Below, in pieces: positions 28,349 to 39,800 of a stretch of DNA of 64,000 nucleotides. Under the pieces are notes generated by a model that saw nothing but the letters and a program-made list of their open reading frames with translations, had not been told where the DNA came from and ran no database searches. Within the stretch, counting starts at the first letter, position 1; the number at the start of each line of letters is the position of its first letter. The stretch spans positions 125,879,910 to 125,943,909 of the forward strand of contig OV884011.1 in assembly GCA_930367205.1 (NCBI GenBank). The letters are read 5' to 3'. Source of the DNA: Acanthosoma haemorrhoidale (Eukaryota > Arthropoda > Insecta > Hemiptera > Acanthosomatidae). The position numbers and the translations under genes were made by a program.

Positions 28349-30181
28349 TTAGGCAAGCGTTTCTTCCCGCTGCCGTTCCTCGTCACGCAGTGTCTGGACC
28401 ATAGACAGACAACGAACTAACGATCGATCAATTCCCAGTTGTTCTGTTCTCCATAATTTCTTGATCTGACCCCACACTGTCGCATTGCCAACAAATAGAT
28501 GGTAGGTCTTCCCTGGTCTGGACGCATCTTTCAATGCCCGGCAAATTTGGTCACCCTTGACACCCGGTTGGGACCAGATTGTCGTGATACTATTCTTGCC
28601 ATAGCTTTCATGAATAGCTCGCATTAGGCAGGACGTTTGCGTCTTCCAAATAATTTGCCACCGTTTATCGTTAATGATACCCTCAATCGTCTCCATTTCC
28701 ACCGGATGCTCTCCGGCAGATTCTTCCGCTTCTTGCTGTTCGCTCCCATCGCTACCATCCCGCGACTTCCATCTTCCCCGGGCTCCCATTCCTGGATAAA
28801 TTGTCTGTGATCCCCGGACGTTTCCCCCTCATTGACTGCATTTACAGTAATAGCCAGTCCGCCTACTACATTGTCCTTCCCTGGTTCGTATACAATTTCC
28901 AGGTTGTATTGTGACAAAAACTCCTTCCATCGTGTCACCCTGGTGGATGATTCCTTAAGCTTCCCCACCCATTGAAGAGGTCTGTGGTCCGTATGTACTC
29001 TGAATCTCCGCCCGAAGACGTATGGACGAAAATGATCAATAGCCCATATGATGCCAAGAAGTTCGCGCTCGAGGGCACTGTACCGTGCCTCCGTGTTGGT
29101 CAGTCTTCGACTCACGTACGCCACTGGTCGCTCCCCACCATCTCCCTCCTGCGACAGCACCGCTCCCAATGCATACTCACTTGCGTTGGTGGTGATAGTG
29201 AACAACTCAAAATCGGGAAACGCCAGGATTGGTTCCTCTTGCAGTCGAGCCATGCATTTTCGAAGGTTTTGCTCCATAATAGGTATAATCACTACCCGCG
29301 CCCCCTTCCGCAGCAGGTTACTGATGGGTACGAGATACTCTGCCATGTCTGGCACAAAACGCCGATAGTAATTAAGCGTACCTAAAAGTCGCCGAATGCC
29401 CTTGACGTCTTTAGGCACCGCCATCTTCCGAATTGCGTCAACTTTCGCAGAATCCTGCTGGACTCCCTCCCTGTAGATGGTATGTCCTAAAATGTTTATC
29501 TAATACTCTCCCAGCGATGATTTTTCCATCGACAATTTTAACCCAAATTCACGTAATCGTCGGAATACCCTCCGGAGATGTTTAATGTGTTCAGATTCTG
29601 TTCAGCTGAAGATCAAAAGATCGTCCGTATAAATCTGGTATGCGGCCTCGTCAATCCCCCTCAGGATTTCGTCCATCAATCGCTGGAAAGTAATCGGAGC
29701 GTTCTTCAAACCAAATGGCATCCGAGTGAACTCATAGTGCCCCCTCTCGAAAGTGCACTCATTTTGATTTGATGGTACCCTGCTTTCAAAGCCAAGGTGC
29801 TAAAGATTGTAGCTCCATTCAGTCTGCCGAGAATGTCCTCAAAACGGGGAATCGGATACTTCTCATCCATTGTGTTCGACGATCGACGATTCGATATCTC
29901 TCCTCCTCCTCTCCCGGTTTACTCTTCTTTCGTACTGCCCACAGAGGACTATTATACGGTGATGTGCTGTCCACGATTATACCCTGTCGTCTTAAGCTGT
30001 CGATTTCTGTCCGGATATGTTGGCGGAGTGCCTGCGGATATCGTCTCTCCTTCACGTACGTTATTCGGTCAGATTTTAATGGGATTTCATGTAGTGTCTT
30101 CCCCGTCGCCCCAAGCATATCACCCTCCACTTTAAAAAAGACCTCCGAACTCCCTCCGTAAGCTTTCCCTCCAGTCCACAA
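28349..30181 (-). pseudogene. Reverse transcriptase / RNase H region of the gypsy element
   Basis: RT begins with YVKERRYPQALRQHIRTEID and GIIVDSTSPYNSPLWAV (about 30060-29940). The active site reads QIYTDDLLIFS (about 29640-29610), a YTDD rather than the usual YLDD or YVDD. A thumb block DVKGIRRLLGTLNYYRRF follows. RNase H has TTNASEYALGAVLSQ (about 29195-29150), with Asn where the first catalytic Asp normally sits, then VHTDHRPLQW and YEPGKDNVV. A tail region lies at 28789-28349. Reading frame breaks occur near 29819 and 29430 and after RNase H. Confidence 0.85.
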
Positions 30182-30613
30182 CTTTCTTGACTGCCCCTAT
30201 CCGCGCACACCCACCTCTTACTGTCCCCTGACATTGATAAGTTACCCCTCCCCTTAACTTGATCCACCACTCCTTTCCCTTGTGCTCTACAAGCGCGCCT
30301 ACCCGTCCCAATAAGTCACACCCTACTATTATTTCATACTCGCGCGGCATGTACTCCACAATATGTACGTTAATACCGCCCTTTTTTTCGCCCATTTCTC
30401 TAAATTCACGACCGCCTCTCCCACCACTTTACAGGGCCCACCCAGGGTAATTAACTTGCACTTACATACCTTTACCTGGAGTGCCCTCTCTCCGCCATAC
30501 AGCCGCTCCAACGCACCGCGGGACATTATGGTATTGGTGCTTCCTGTATCCACCAAGCACCTCTCTCCCCCCTCGACTCTGATTATTGGCAACTCGCACA
30601 GTATCCCTCTCAC
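30132..30613 (-). pseudogene. Retropepsin-type protease region of the gypsy element
   Basis: RCLVDTGSTNTIMS (about 30560-30520) is the catalytic Asp motif with DTGS. IIVGCDLLGRVGA (about 30330-30295) is the C-terminal flap/helix block, reached only after a frameshift near 30350. It lies between the zinc knuckle and RT as expected. Confidence 0.8.
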
Positions 30614-30639
30614 TGTATTACACTTTAGGGTGCGGTCGC

Positions 30640-31833
30640 CACTCTGCTGCCACCCTCCTCAAGCTTCCACACGCCGCTCCCATCTTCTCGAAGTAGTCTT
30701 CTTTTGCTCATGCTCTCGGCTCCTGTCGCGAGCCGGCTCTTCTCCTTCCGTTTCCGACGTTCCTGACGCTCCTGAAGATTCCTCAGCTGAAGATCCGTTA
30801 CCCATGGGTGATATCTTCCTTCTTTCTCGCATGGTGCGCGTATTCACTTCCATGGGTTCTGCCCTATGAACATCTCTCCTCCGATACACGTAAGGGCAAT
30901 GCCTAGCGATATGCCCCTCCTCACTGCACTCGAAACATTTTGTGCTGGGGCATTGTGCCACTCAATGACCCGTCTTCCCGCACCCATGGCATTTTCTCTC
31001 TTCTCTGCGGGGTCCGTACCTGGGTCTCGCCGCCCTGAACCGCGTTGGTGTTTCGACTTTTTTCCAATTTGATTTAGGGACCCTGGTTCTTCTGTACACT
31101 ATCCGGCTGCATTCTCCCTCATCCTCCTGTATCCTCGATTCCTCCTACCTGGCGCTGTTGTCAATCATGACTTGGGCACATTCGAGGAATGAGCGCTCGT
31201 TAGGGAATACCTCTTTTCTCCCTGTTTCCTTCGCCAACTGTACCATCAGTATAGTAGACAGAAATCCCATTCTGCCCTCTACCTCTTCGATGCTCATCGT
31301 CTCTCTCATTTTCTCCATTATTTGATTATAACGGGTTAGAAGACCTGCGGCATATTGGCCGCTACTCTGCCTTGATGATTTTGTCTCCCGGAACATCTGG
31401 AAAATATCTTCTTCTGGGGTCCATCGCCCCCCTCCATATGCTTTCTTTAGCCGCATCTTCGCCGTTTCCCAGGACGTTTCCTCATCCGCTTGGATCTGGT
31501 TGAAAATACTTCTCTTGACCCAACATATTAGGGCCGCTCTTAGTGACTCTGCATCCCCTGGGGTCAACAAGATTTTCCTCCGATTTTGCTAGGATTAAGG
31601 CATGAGGCGATCTCCTCCCTTCAAAAAGTGGTTGAGTTCTTCTAATTCGCCAGTGAACCATTCCAGCTCTGAAATTGCCTCCTCAGATCTTGAGTGTTCA
31701 TCGCTTTCACTCTCATCAACGCAAGAGCGGTAGCATGAGCTTCTGGCAAAACGCCCACCCTTCTCGTTGCTACATGTTCCGCGCCATCCGCTACATTCAG
31801 AACAGGTGGTCTTAACACGCTTCCTTCCGCCAT
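30640..31833 (-). pseudogene. Gag region of the gypsy element
   Basis: The likely start is the ATG at 31833 (MAEGSVLRPPVL). The capsid-like part includes WVKRSIFNQIQADEETSW and FQMFRETKSSRQSSGQYAAG (31510-31340). The nucleocapsid has one CCHC knuckle, CFECSEEGHIARHC (about 30940-30895), followed by a highly charged tail. Stops or frameshifts near 31642, 31570 and 31145 interrupt it. Confidence 0.8.
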
Positions 31834-31914
31834 TTTTCAATTTTTTATTTATCACGGCAAAAAGGAGAAGAAAAAAAAATCGAGCAGACGTCGTTTCCTT
31901 TTCTTCCCACTCCA

Positions 31915-31936
31915 CGAATCCCGGGTTTCGACACCA
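31915..31936 (-). other. Primer-binding site
   Basis: Adjacent to the 5' LTR the minus strand reads TGGTGTCGAAACCCGGGATT, complementary to a tRNA 3' end finishing in ...CGACACCA. The first T is the last base of the LTR. Confidence 0.8.
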
Positions 31937-32120
31937 GTTAATGCTTATTGGCTTTAGAATTCAAAAAAAAGGAAAAAAAGGTACAGAGAAACAACACGCA
32001 TGAAAGTTAGAACTAGACTGTTTATTTCGAGTCTATAACCCTGTATATTTACATTCGGGATGTTTACATCCCGACGTTCGGGGATTAAGGTTGAGTACTG
32101 ATGCTGCCCGGAGCTTAACT
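31936..32120 (-). repeat. 5' LTR of the gypsy element
   Basis: 185 bp, with ends AGTTAA and TTAACT, followed outside by TATA at 32121-32124. Confidence 0.93.
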
Positions 32121-32439
32121 TATATATAAGTAAATAATTGTTCAAATCACACTGAACCGAGCTGCATGTTAAGGTCTTACAAGCTGACAAAAACATCGGA
32201 TTATGGTTAAAAAAATTAAACAATGCAAACAGGACCATCATCGGGTTACAAAATAATTTAAACCTAGATGGTGCCATTCGATCGCTTCTGCCATTCCATA
32301 TGTCAAATGACTGAAAGGCGATGCATCATACTGCAGAGCTGACCTGAGTACACTCTTGTATATAATCAGCTTGAGAAGCTGTGATTAATTAGCGATTTTC
32401 ACCAAGTGTGTGTCTGTAAGACATCGTGAAATGAAATGA
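32121..32439. other. Intergenic sequence without recognised features
   Basis: Flank of the gypsy element. No motif seen. Confidence 0.4.
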
Positions 32440-32444
32440 AAAAA

Positions 32445-32520
32445 AAACTTTATTCTCGGACATTGTCCCCAAAGAATAACAACAAGGAACATAATAGGAA
32501 TGTCTAGCTGACAAAAAAAA
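32445..32520 (-). repeat. Fragment of a dispersed 3' UTR repeat
   Basis: The minus-strand sequence GTCAGCTAGACATTCCT, then GTTATTCTTTGGGGACAATG, then AATAAAG, is shared with 4826-4915. AATAAAG followed by T/A-rich sequence suggests a non-LTR 3' end. Confidence 0.5.
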
Positions 32521-32879
32521 AAAGAAAAAAGTACATAACATTAAATAAATTTGATAAAGTTATGAATAATAGTATGTAAAAAACTATAATACGATTTAAT
32601 TCGGCTATGCACCTGTGAGATTACTGCAAAGAACTAACAGCAACAAATTAAAACAAAATAAATAGATATGAAACAATTAAGTAAATAAAACATAGAAATT
32701 ATCACATGGGAGGAAAGAACATGGAAAGATGCTGAAATGTAGTGCTGGGGTGAATGAAAAAGAAATAAATAGAATAATAACGATGAATTAGGAGATTATA
32801 GGGAGATAAGAAACTGGTAAAGTCTAGGTTTGAACATAGAGTAAGTGAACGTCGAATAAAGGTGGGAATGAAATCTCTT

Positions 32880-35800
32880 TTTTTTCCCCCTATAGCCTCC
32901 TTAACTTTACAGATAATTATATACAATTATAAATCCTCAGGCGAATCTATTTACAAATTATTTTTGTATTTCCTGTAGCATCGCTACATTATATATAGGT
33001 TTTGTTATTTTATAAAAATTATATAATGAATTTTATAACAAGTATAATGATACACATTATACGTGGTTGGACTGAACTGACTAACTGACGGGGCTCACCT
33101 TTTTGATCAAAATTAAAACTAACTTACATACTAATTCTTAACCTAATTTTTTCCCCGTCAGTCTATTGCCATCGATGCGGGAGGGGTGGTGGGGTCATAG
33201 TGGTTGGGTGAAGTTAGCAAGTGCGATAGCCTATAAGACCTGTGTCGTACTTTTTCTATTTCATTACTAAAATGAGTAGAGAAATGGAGATGGCAATTCA
33301 TTTTTATACCCAGATAGTGCGTTGCAAGCTGGTGAGTTCTCTTGCCCTCGTATGCTATATGATTTTGGCAAGGCTTTTTTCCCCTTTTGGAGGGAGAAGA
33401 TTACGCAGTCGGTATTCCCTGCGTTTACACTTATGTTTAACATGCCCACCCTGTTACTGATAACGTTACAAACTGACTCGGCCTGTGTAAGAGCTCTTTT
33501 TGCACTCATTTTGCTGCTGTAAACAGCAATGTCGTCGGCAAAAGCGATTACCGCACCTTTCTTATAGTTTGTCCCAACAATGTCAGATGTGTACATGCTA
33601 AAAACAACCGGAGACAAATCCGCTCCTTGGGAACTCCACAAGTCAGAGAGGCAATCATCCAACCTCACCCTCACCGATTTGTTCTTCAAGAAGGAAACCA
33701 ACATGGTGTATAGCTGCTCTGTGCATTTCAGTCGCAAAGCTGTCGGCACAGCATCCCGTGGGACGCTGAGTTGAAAGCCTGCGTGCAGTCCAACGAGATC
33801 ATAGCAGTTGCTGTATTCTTGTTGATACCGAGGGTGGCTTCCGTTTGTACCTTCACAAGCGGATGTTCTGTACTCAGATGAGCCTAAAAGCCTATCTGCT
33901 GGTGATCATATAATTTTCCGAACAGAACTCCTTCATTATTATTCACTATTCAGTATTATCTTTTCGAGAATCTTTCCCATGTGAGGGAGGAGTCTGATCG
34001 GGTGATAGTGGGCTGGGTGGTCGCCTCTCTTTGTGGGCTTGCGCAGTGGGAACAAGATAGCTTGTTTTCACGCTGTCGGGAAGTATGGCAACCTGAACAT
34101 GAATTGTACAGGTTCACGAGTTGGCCAATCCTTCTCCTCGGCAGGTGTTTCAACAATACCGTTATAGCTCTGACCTGTCTCCAGCTGCTGAGGATCGTGG
34201 TAGTTATCTGTCCCAGTGACGTTGTCTGCGGAATAGTGGTTGGCCAGTATTTTCACCTGTTCTTCCGCTGTGTAGAGGGGTGTCTCCGTCATGAAGACGG
34301 ACACCTGAGTCCTTCTTGGTAGTAGTCCTAAGGAGTTTCCAAAACTTACGGAAATCGCCATATAAGCCACGAAGCCGTTCCTGCCACATTCCTTTCTTCC
34401 AATTCCTCATCAAGCCACGAATTAGCGTTGTGAGAGAGTTTACTACTTTCTTGCCTTGACGAGTCCTTGTTCTATACCAGTTATTCTTCCAATTATTGCG
34501 TAATCCAAAAAGTCGAAGAATATGGTCTGGTTATTTTTGTTACATGGGTGGCTTCGGGATAAACTTAGGGATAGCAGTGTCAGCTGCATCGATGATAACC
34601 TTGGTCAGGAAAACTACCTGTCGATCCACTTCCTCTGTACTGCGGAGAACAGGAACCTATGCAATTGGTAGAAAATTTGTGATCGATATAGGACCCAGTC
34701 GGCTTGACAGTAGTCGTACTTCGTGGGACGTGGGATTACAACTATACCGTCAATGGAATACAGGACTGGCAGGTGGTCAGTTGTCACTATGTCCAGAGTC
34801 TCACAATTGTTTATCCTGTGCGGCTGTTTTGTGAGTAAGAGATCTAGGGTGGAAGTAATTGTACTGTCACGTCTATGGCAAAAGGTGTAGTTCTGGGAGC
34901 GAACTACAACTTTTGGTTAAGGGTGTCTTTACCAAATTTCTCCCCGCTGGGTTTTCGGTGGCATTATTCCACACGGGATGTCGCGCATTTAAGTCTCCAA
35001 CAACCCAGTGGTTGTTTTTATTACCGCACTCTTTAATAAGAGCTGAGAACTCTTGGAGAGACGCCCTCGGTCTCTTATACATGGCGGTGAGAGAAATGCG
35101 TGTCCCCAAATTTATCTTCACCGTCAAGTGGTGGAGCCTGACATCAAATGTATTTAGTGGTGGAGCCACTTTCATCCATGTGATATAGCCACCAGAACTC
35201 CACCGTAGCCATTGGTCCATTCGATGTCAACAGAGTAGCCCTGTAGCCTTACACTCTGGTTCACAATGCTCGTATCCGTTAGAACGACGATATCCAAACT
35301 CCTGGCACCTGTGGCATTGTGGCATGCCCTTTTGCTGTATATAGGGGACTACCCTAAAAAGGACATAATTGATACTTCGAATTTTCTGAAGGTCCTCTAT
35401 TTTTGTAGTCGGCGCCACCGTTACTAAGATCGGTGAGATCTCGGTTTTCATGCCATAGGAGTCCGTCTTTCGAAGGCGCCAGACATCTAATACGCCCGGG
35501 GCAGTTTTTAAAGTTTCTCTTATTATTGTGATGCTCATATCTATGCCCATAATTAAAAACTGTTTTAACCGTTGGCCACCTCTTGGGGCATAGGTGTGGT
35601 GGGGAGTGCTCTCTTTTTTCAGGGCAGATATAGCTTTTTATCGATCAGTCTCGTTATCAAAAACCAGCCTGACCCCCTTTTAAAGGGCCGAAAGAAGGAC
35701 GCTGAATCCCCGATATGCGCCAACCTCGCTCTGGTGGTAGAGGGTGGCTTTGGCACAGTTATGACGACTGGTGGTGGTTTTTTCACAGTGTGGTTCTCTT

Positions 35801-36300
35801 GCGTGCTGGGGCCCGCTGTAGGTTTAGGTTTGGGAAGCAGGTCGTACCTATTGCTTACGACCACTTCTGGCCGCACCACCCTAGCGGCTTTTTTCTTGGG
35901 GACAGGCATAAATCCGGTGGATTCTGATTCCACTGGTGCCGGGGAAGCCTGGCGGGTGCATTTGCGGACCGCTGTATGCACCTTCATACTCAGTGGAGTA
36001 GTGTGCTTATGCCCGTGCATATGACTGTACTCCTCGGTAGGCCTTGCTGGTCTGTCTAGGTAGGTCTGCTGGCCTGCAGCGATCGGAATGGGGCACCGAA
36101 CCCCTTCCCGGCGAAACTGCACTGGTATGTGGCCCTATGGAACAGAATTGATTAATTGTTACTTGACCCGTGCTGTCCAGGGACAGGGTTAGTTGTTCCA
36201 CAATTTTTAGAACAGGCAGCAACTTATCTGTTGTTTCTTTTACCAGTGCTAGGCCTGCTTCGTCCTGCTTCTGCGATGCGGTTTTCATGGTCAGCAACTC
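32880..36300 (-). mobile_element. Jockey retrotransposon, near full length but mutated (copy C)
   Basis: ORF1 (about 36288-35230): an N-terminal KTASQKQDEAGLALVKE segment, a Pro-rich linker, then PKPPSTTRARLAHIG and the RNA-binding region with AAPTTKIEDLQKIRSINYVL and CHRCQEFGYRRSNG. ORF2 endonuclease (about 35220-34850): VRLHHLTVKINLGT and HWVVGDLNARHPVW. RT (about 34410-33267): DFRKFWKLLRTTTKK and the active site VIAFADDIAVYS (about 33560-33525). The 3' UTR to about 32880 carries AAGGTGAGCCCCGTCAG. Against copy D it has several frameshifts and a deletion removing most of the zinc knuckles. It is the only copy here retaining the ORF1 N-terminal half. Confidence 0.88.
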
Positions 36301-36309
36301 ACAAACTCT

Positions 36310-36800
36310 CGAAACTTTGTTAGATAATAAGACGATGAAAAGTAGATGTTATTAACCTTTCATAAACCATATGTATCGAATGATGGAATCCCAAAGGTGG
36401 CAAAGATAATAAAAGAAGGGTCAAAGAAAGCAGATTTGTGAGAAGGGAAATACAGGTCGGAAGGGTAGGATCTAGTATTGCGGGATTTGATTACTGATCT
36501 AAATCACGACCAAGTCGTGAAGAAAAGAGGGCTATTTCGTCACCACTATTGAAGAGGAGGGACACAAGGAAGCATTTGTGACAGGTGGAAGGGTGCAGCC
36601 ATCCTAACTCGAAGTAATGCCGCGAAATGCGATGATGTCTGGGGATCCCGAGTATAGATCTTAGAAAACTGTTCATCAGCCGTTTTAAGCGACCCTACGA
36701 ATCCCAGAGAGACCTCCATACACCACGCAACCGTAGTTAAAATAAGGGAATACAATAGAGGAAACTAGGAGTTGGTTCGTATGTAATGGGTGGATTTATT
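36310..36800 (-). mobile_element. Second Jockey-type family, C-terminal RT fragment
   Basis: Minus-strand frames 36755-36546 and 36676-36491 read YSLILTTVAWCMEVSLGFVG, SLKTADEQ, then RHHRISRHYFELGWLHPS and LGRDLDQ. This is the conserved C-terminal region after the RT domain of Jockey-clade ORF2 proteins (YC...G....L, then ...RISRH..LGWLP). Two frames are needed, so it is broken. Its 3' side abuts the 5' end of copy C. Confidence 0.7.
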
Positions 36801-36809
36801 GAGAAGTTT

Positions 36810-39800
36810 AAGGTGGAAATGGATCGGCGGATGGTTTTGTGAAATGTGATCTTTCCAGGAATGAGTTACAGCTCAATGACCAAACCTAAATTTTTGACTT
36901 TAGTAGAGAATTGAATAGACCAACAATCGAGGGGAGGAGTGTAATTCCCATCACCCATCTGCAATGGATACAGGTAGCCTCTAGCCTCTGGCTCTGCGGG
37001 TTGGGGAATCCTTCCTTACCATCCCTACTCATATCCTTTCCCTTCCCCTCCACATAGCGGATATGGATCTTGACTTATTGATGTGATATGGACCCTAGGA
37101 TACTGAATCCTGAACCCCTAAAGCAACAGGCCTAAGACAACCAAGAAAACATGATCGTCGGGGCGAGATCATTGGGAATGTCCTCCTAAATTGAGTACAA
37201 AATTCTGAATTACGGGAGCAAGACTATCATCCAATCTTGCAATTGAGATTATAATCGTACTGGTCGTGGTTTCACAAATAGCTCCAACTAGACGGTTATC
37301 CAACGCCGAGGGCAACAGCAAAACAAACCAGCCTATGCTGATAAATATCAGAAGTGCCTCAGATTTCCTTTTGTCAACTTTAATTTTAATTCGTAACAAA
37401 CCTAAATTAAATAAAAAATTAATCCGTAGCATAACTTTATACCTCCGTTGTACTTATTTTAACTTTTTACTCTTGTTTTGGCATTTCTCGCCCTTCCGTG
37501 CAACAGATAACAGTCACCTTATGTTCAGCTCATATCTCTAAGTCAAAAGGACGATATATATAGTGGAATAGTTGAGGCACGATAATTACGAACAAAAATC
37601 CCTGAAATTTGTCACATTTTGCTCCTTGTCACTAAAATTATTACAAAGTACTTTAGCGGTGTTTGTGAATTGCGCTTCGGCATTTGATGATCATTTCCCG
37701 CTCACAGTGATATATGATGCTGCTATTTAACCATTTTATCTACATCAACTAATTTTAAGCCTATCATTAAAAACAATTGTACGAACTAAGAACTGACGCT
37801 TCAAGTTTTCTTGACATTGTAAGTTCCCTTAGGAGCAATAGCTGGCGTTCGAGTAAGGGGCATTGAAGCTCCTAAGGAATGATATTATGATACATGCGTA
37901 AATTATGGAGCTTAAGGAAGTATGTTTTGGAAACCAGGGGTACACATCAAGCGGTTAAATATTAAGTTAATTAAGGAATAAGCGGGCTCACCTAAGGGAT
38001 CGAGGTTATTCACCAGCTACACACAGCAAGCTAATAGGCGAGTTGTTTCGAAATACTCCTATAGGTAACCTTATAAAGACGTTGGGAAAAAATTCAACTT
38101 TACACATCAAGGCAAAGGGCGATTGTCTTTCGTCTGTCTGTTGGTCACTGTATGCTGTTAACAACAAGCATGTTTTACGATAGCGTAGCAAAGTCGTAAA
38201 AATGATTCAATCGATCCAAAACTTTAAAGGTACGTTTTGCAATACCTCAAAACGTGCTTATTTGGTTTTGGTTCAAATACAATTACAGCAAGTATGTCAA
38301 TAAAATTAAAGTTCCACTAACTTTATTTAATAACTGAAAATGGTTTAGCAAACAACCTAAAGGATCTTTTAACTACTATTCCTCGTTATTATTTCTTCAC
38401 TTTATACGCCCGTTGTTCCCCGTTGGGCCTTATATTTGAAAAAATACAATTTGGTTTATAATAGTTAATGTATCGAAGTAAATAAATCGTAGTAAGTAAA
38501 TATACATGTTTTTTAATGAAAAAAAATGACTAGGCTACTGATCCTTGGTTCTATTAGTAATTGATGCATATGTATGTATACCTGTGTCGAGACAGATGCC
38601 CATGGTAGCTAACCAAGATCCCGCCACATGTTTACCGGTGAAGCCCGGCCCGTGTACTGACCATTGGCCGGAGTCCTGCGCCTAGCTCACGGCGAACAAA
38701 TAGCCGATGGCCAGATAACCCTCTAGAATATTGGTCGTTTCCTCTCTCTGTTAGCACGGCATAACCCATTTACCGGGCCACCAATATTATCATGGCTGAA
38801 ACTGGTATATTTTAAACAAAAAAATCGTTACCGACTTTTGTAGATATGGCGGTGCAATCGATGAAGGATTTTTCCTATTTATTTGTTTATTAGAATTTAG
38901 TCAAAACCTACAAATATATTTATTTGTTTTCAATTCATACCAATAAATTTTCTTACATCGACTATCAACTAAAACATATTTTTTAAGAATACAATCAAGG
39001 AACACAGGATAGTAGAAATGAAGAAAAAATATTGATAGATAGACACGGAAATCGGGCTGAAAATCTCAAATACTTATCAAATTATTGTGGAAAAGTTGGC
39101 TATGCTGTGTATGTTTTAGCTAAAAATTAATGACGGGAAAAAGTCGCCTCTGCACTTATTAGTTGACAGAATTCTCTCTTACTTTTTAAACTTTTTCAAG
39201 TTATTAGCTCAGAAGCTATTAAACAGTTACTGTTCTCATTTTTTTGCTACAGTCGATATCATATTAGACAATAGCGTAAAAAAAAATGTAAATATATTGT
39301 AAAAAAAAAAAGTAGTTAAAGGGGCCAAAATCTATCCACTCAATTTCAATAATTTCATTTTTGTCAACTTTTTAGATATTTTTTTTTGTTTAAAAAATGC
39401 AGTATTCAGGCAACTGCCTGATTTGAAAAATAAAATCAAGTATTTTTTATTAAGAATAAGTGATTGATAAGTATTTAATAAATTAAAGTGGGGTTCCATA
39501 AGTTGATGTTATTTCTTGCTGCTTACTGTACTGCTCCCATTATTTCCTTTTTATGACTAATTTTGTTCACAATTCTCCACGTCTTTCTGTACTAGCCAGC
39601 TGACTTAGCTCCAACCAGCTCTTCCTAATCAACCTAGACTCTCTCAAGACAGTTTCATCAGGGTCTTGATGTCTTCTTCTCTACCCTTGTAGGTTCAACG
39701 CAATGGCTGGGTTTAGCGCCTATCTATCAGCCTTTTTTCTGTCAAATTTCGCTTTGAATCATCTTTCGGTTATACTTATTTTTTTATATCACTACTATAC

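Larger units (their letters stand above)
26737..32120 (-). mobile_element. Complete Ty3/gypsy element of the 17.6/297 type, mutated
   Basis: Two 185-bp LTRs bound the element, and TATA on both outer sides (26733-26736, 32121-32124) is the target duplication. LTR ends AGTTAA...TTAACT and a TATA target are hallmarks of the gypsy/17.6/297 lineage. On the minus strand the order is 5' LTR, primer-binding site, gag with a zinc knuckle, protease, RT, RNase H, integrase, polypurine tract, 3' LTR. Only about 390 bp lies between integrase and the 3' LTR, with no env-like frame. Frameshifts and stops occur in gag, between protease and RT, inside RT and between RNase H and integrase, so it is not autonomous. 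The LTRs differ at five positions (about 2.7%), indicating a fairly recent insertion. Confidence 0.92.
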
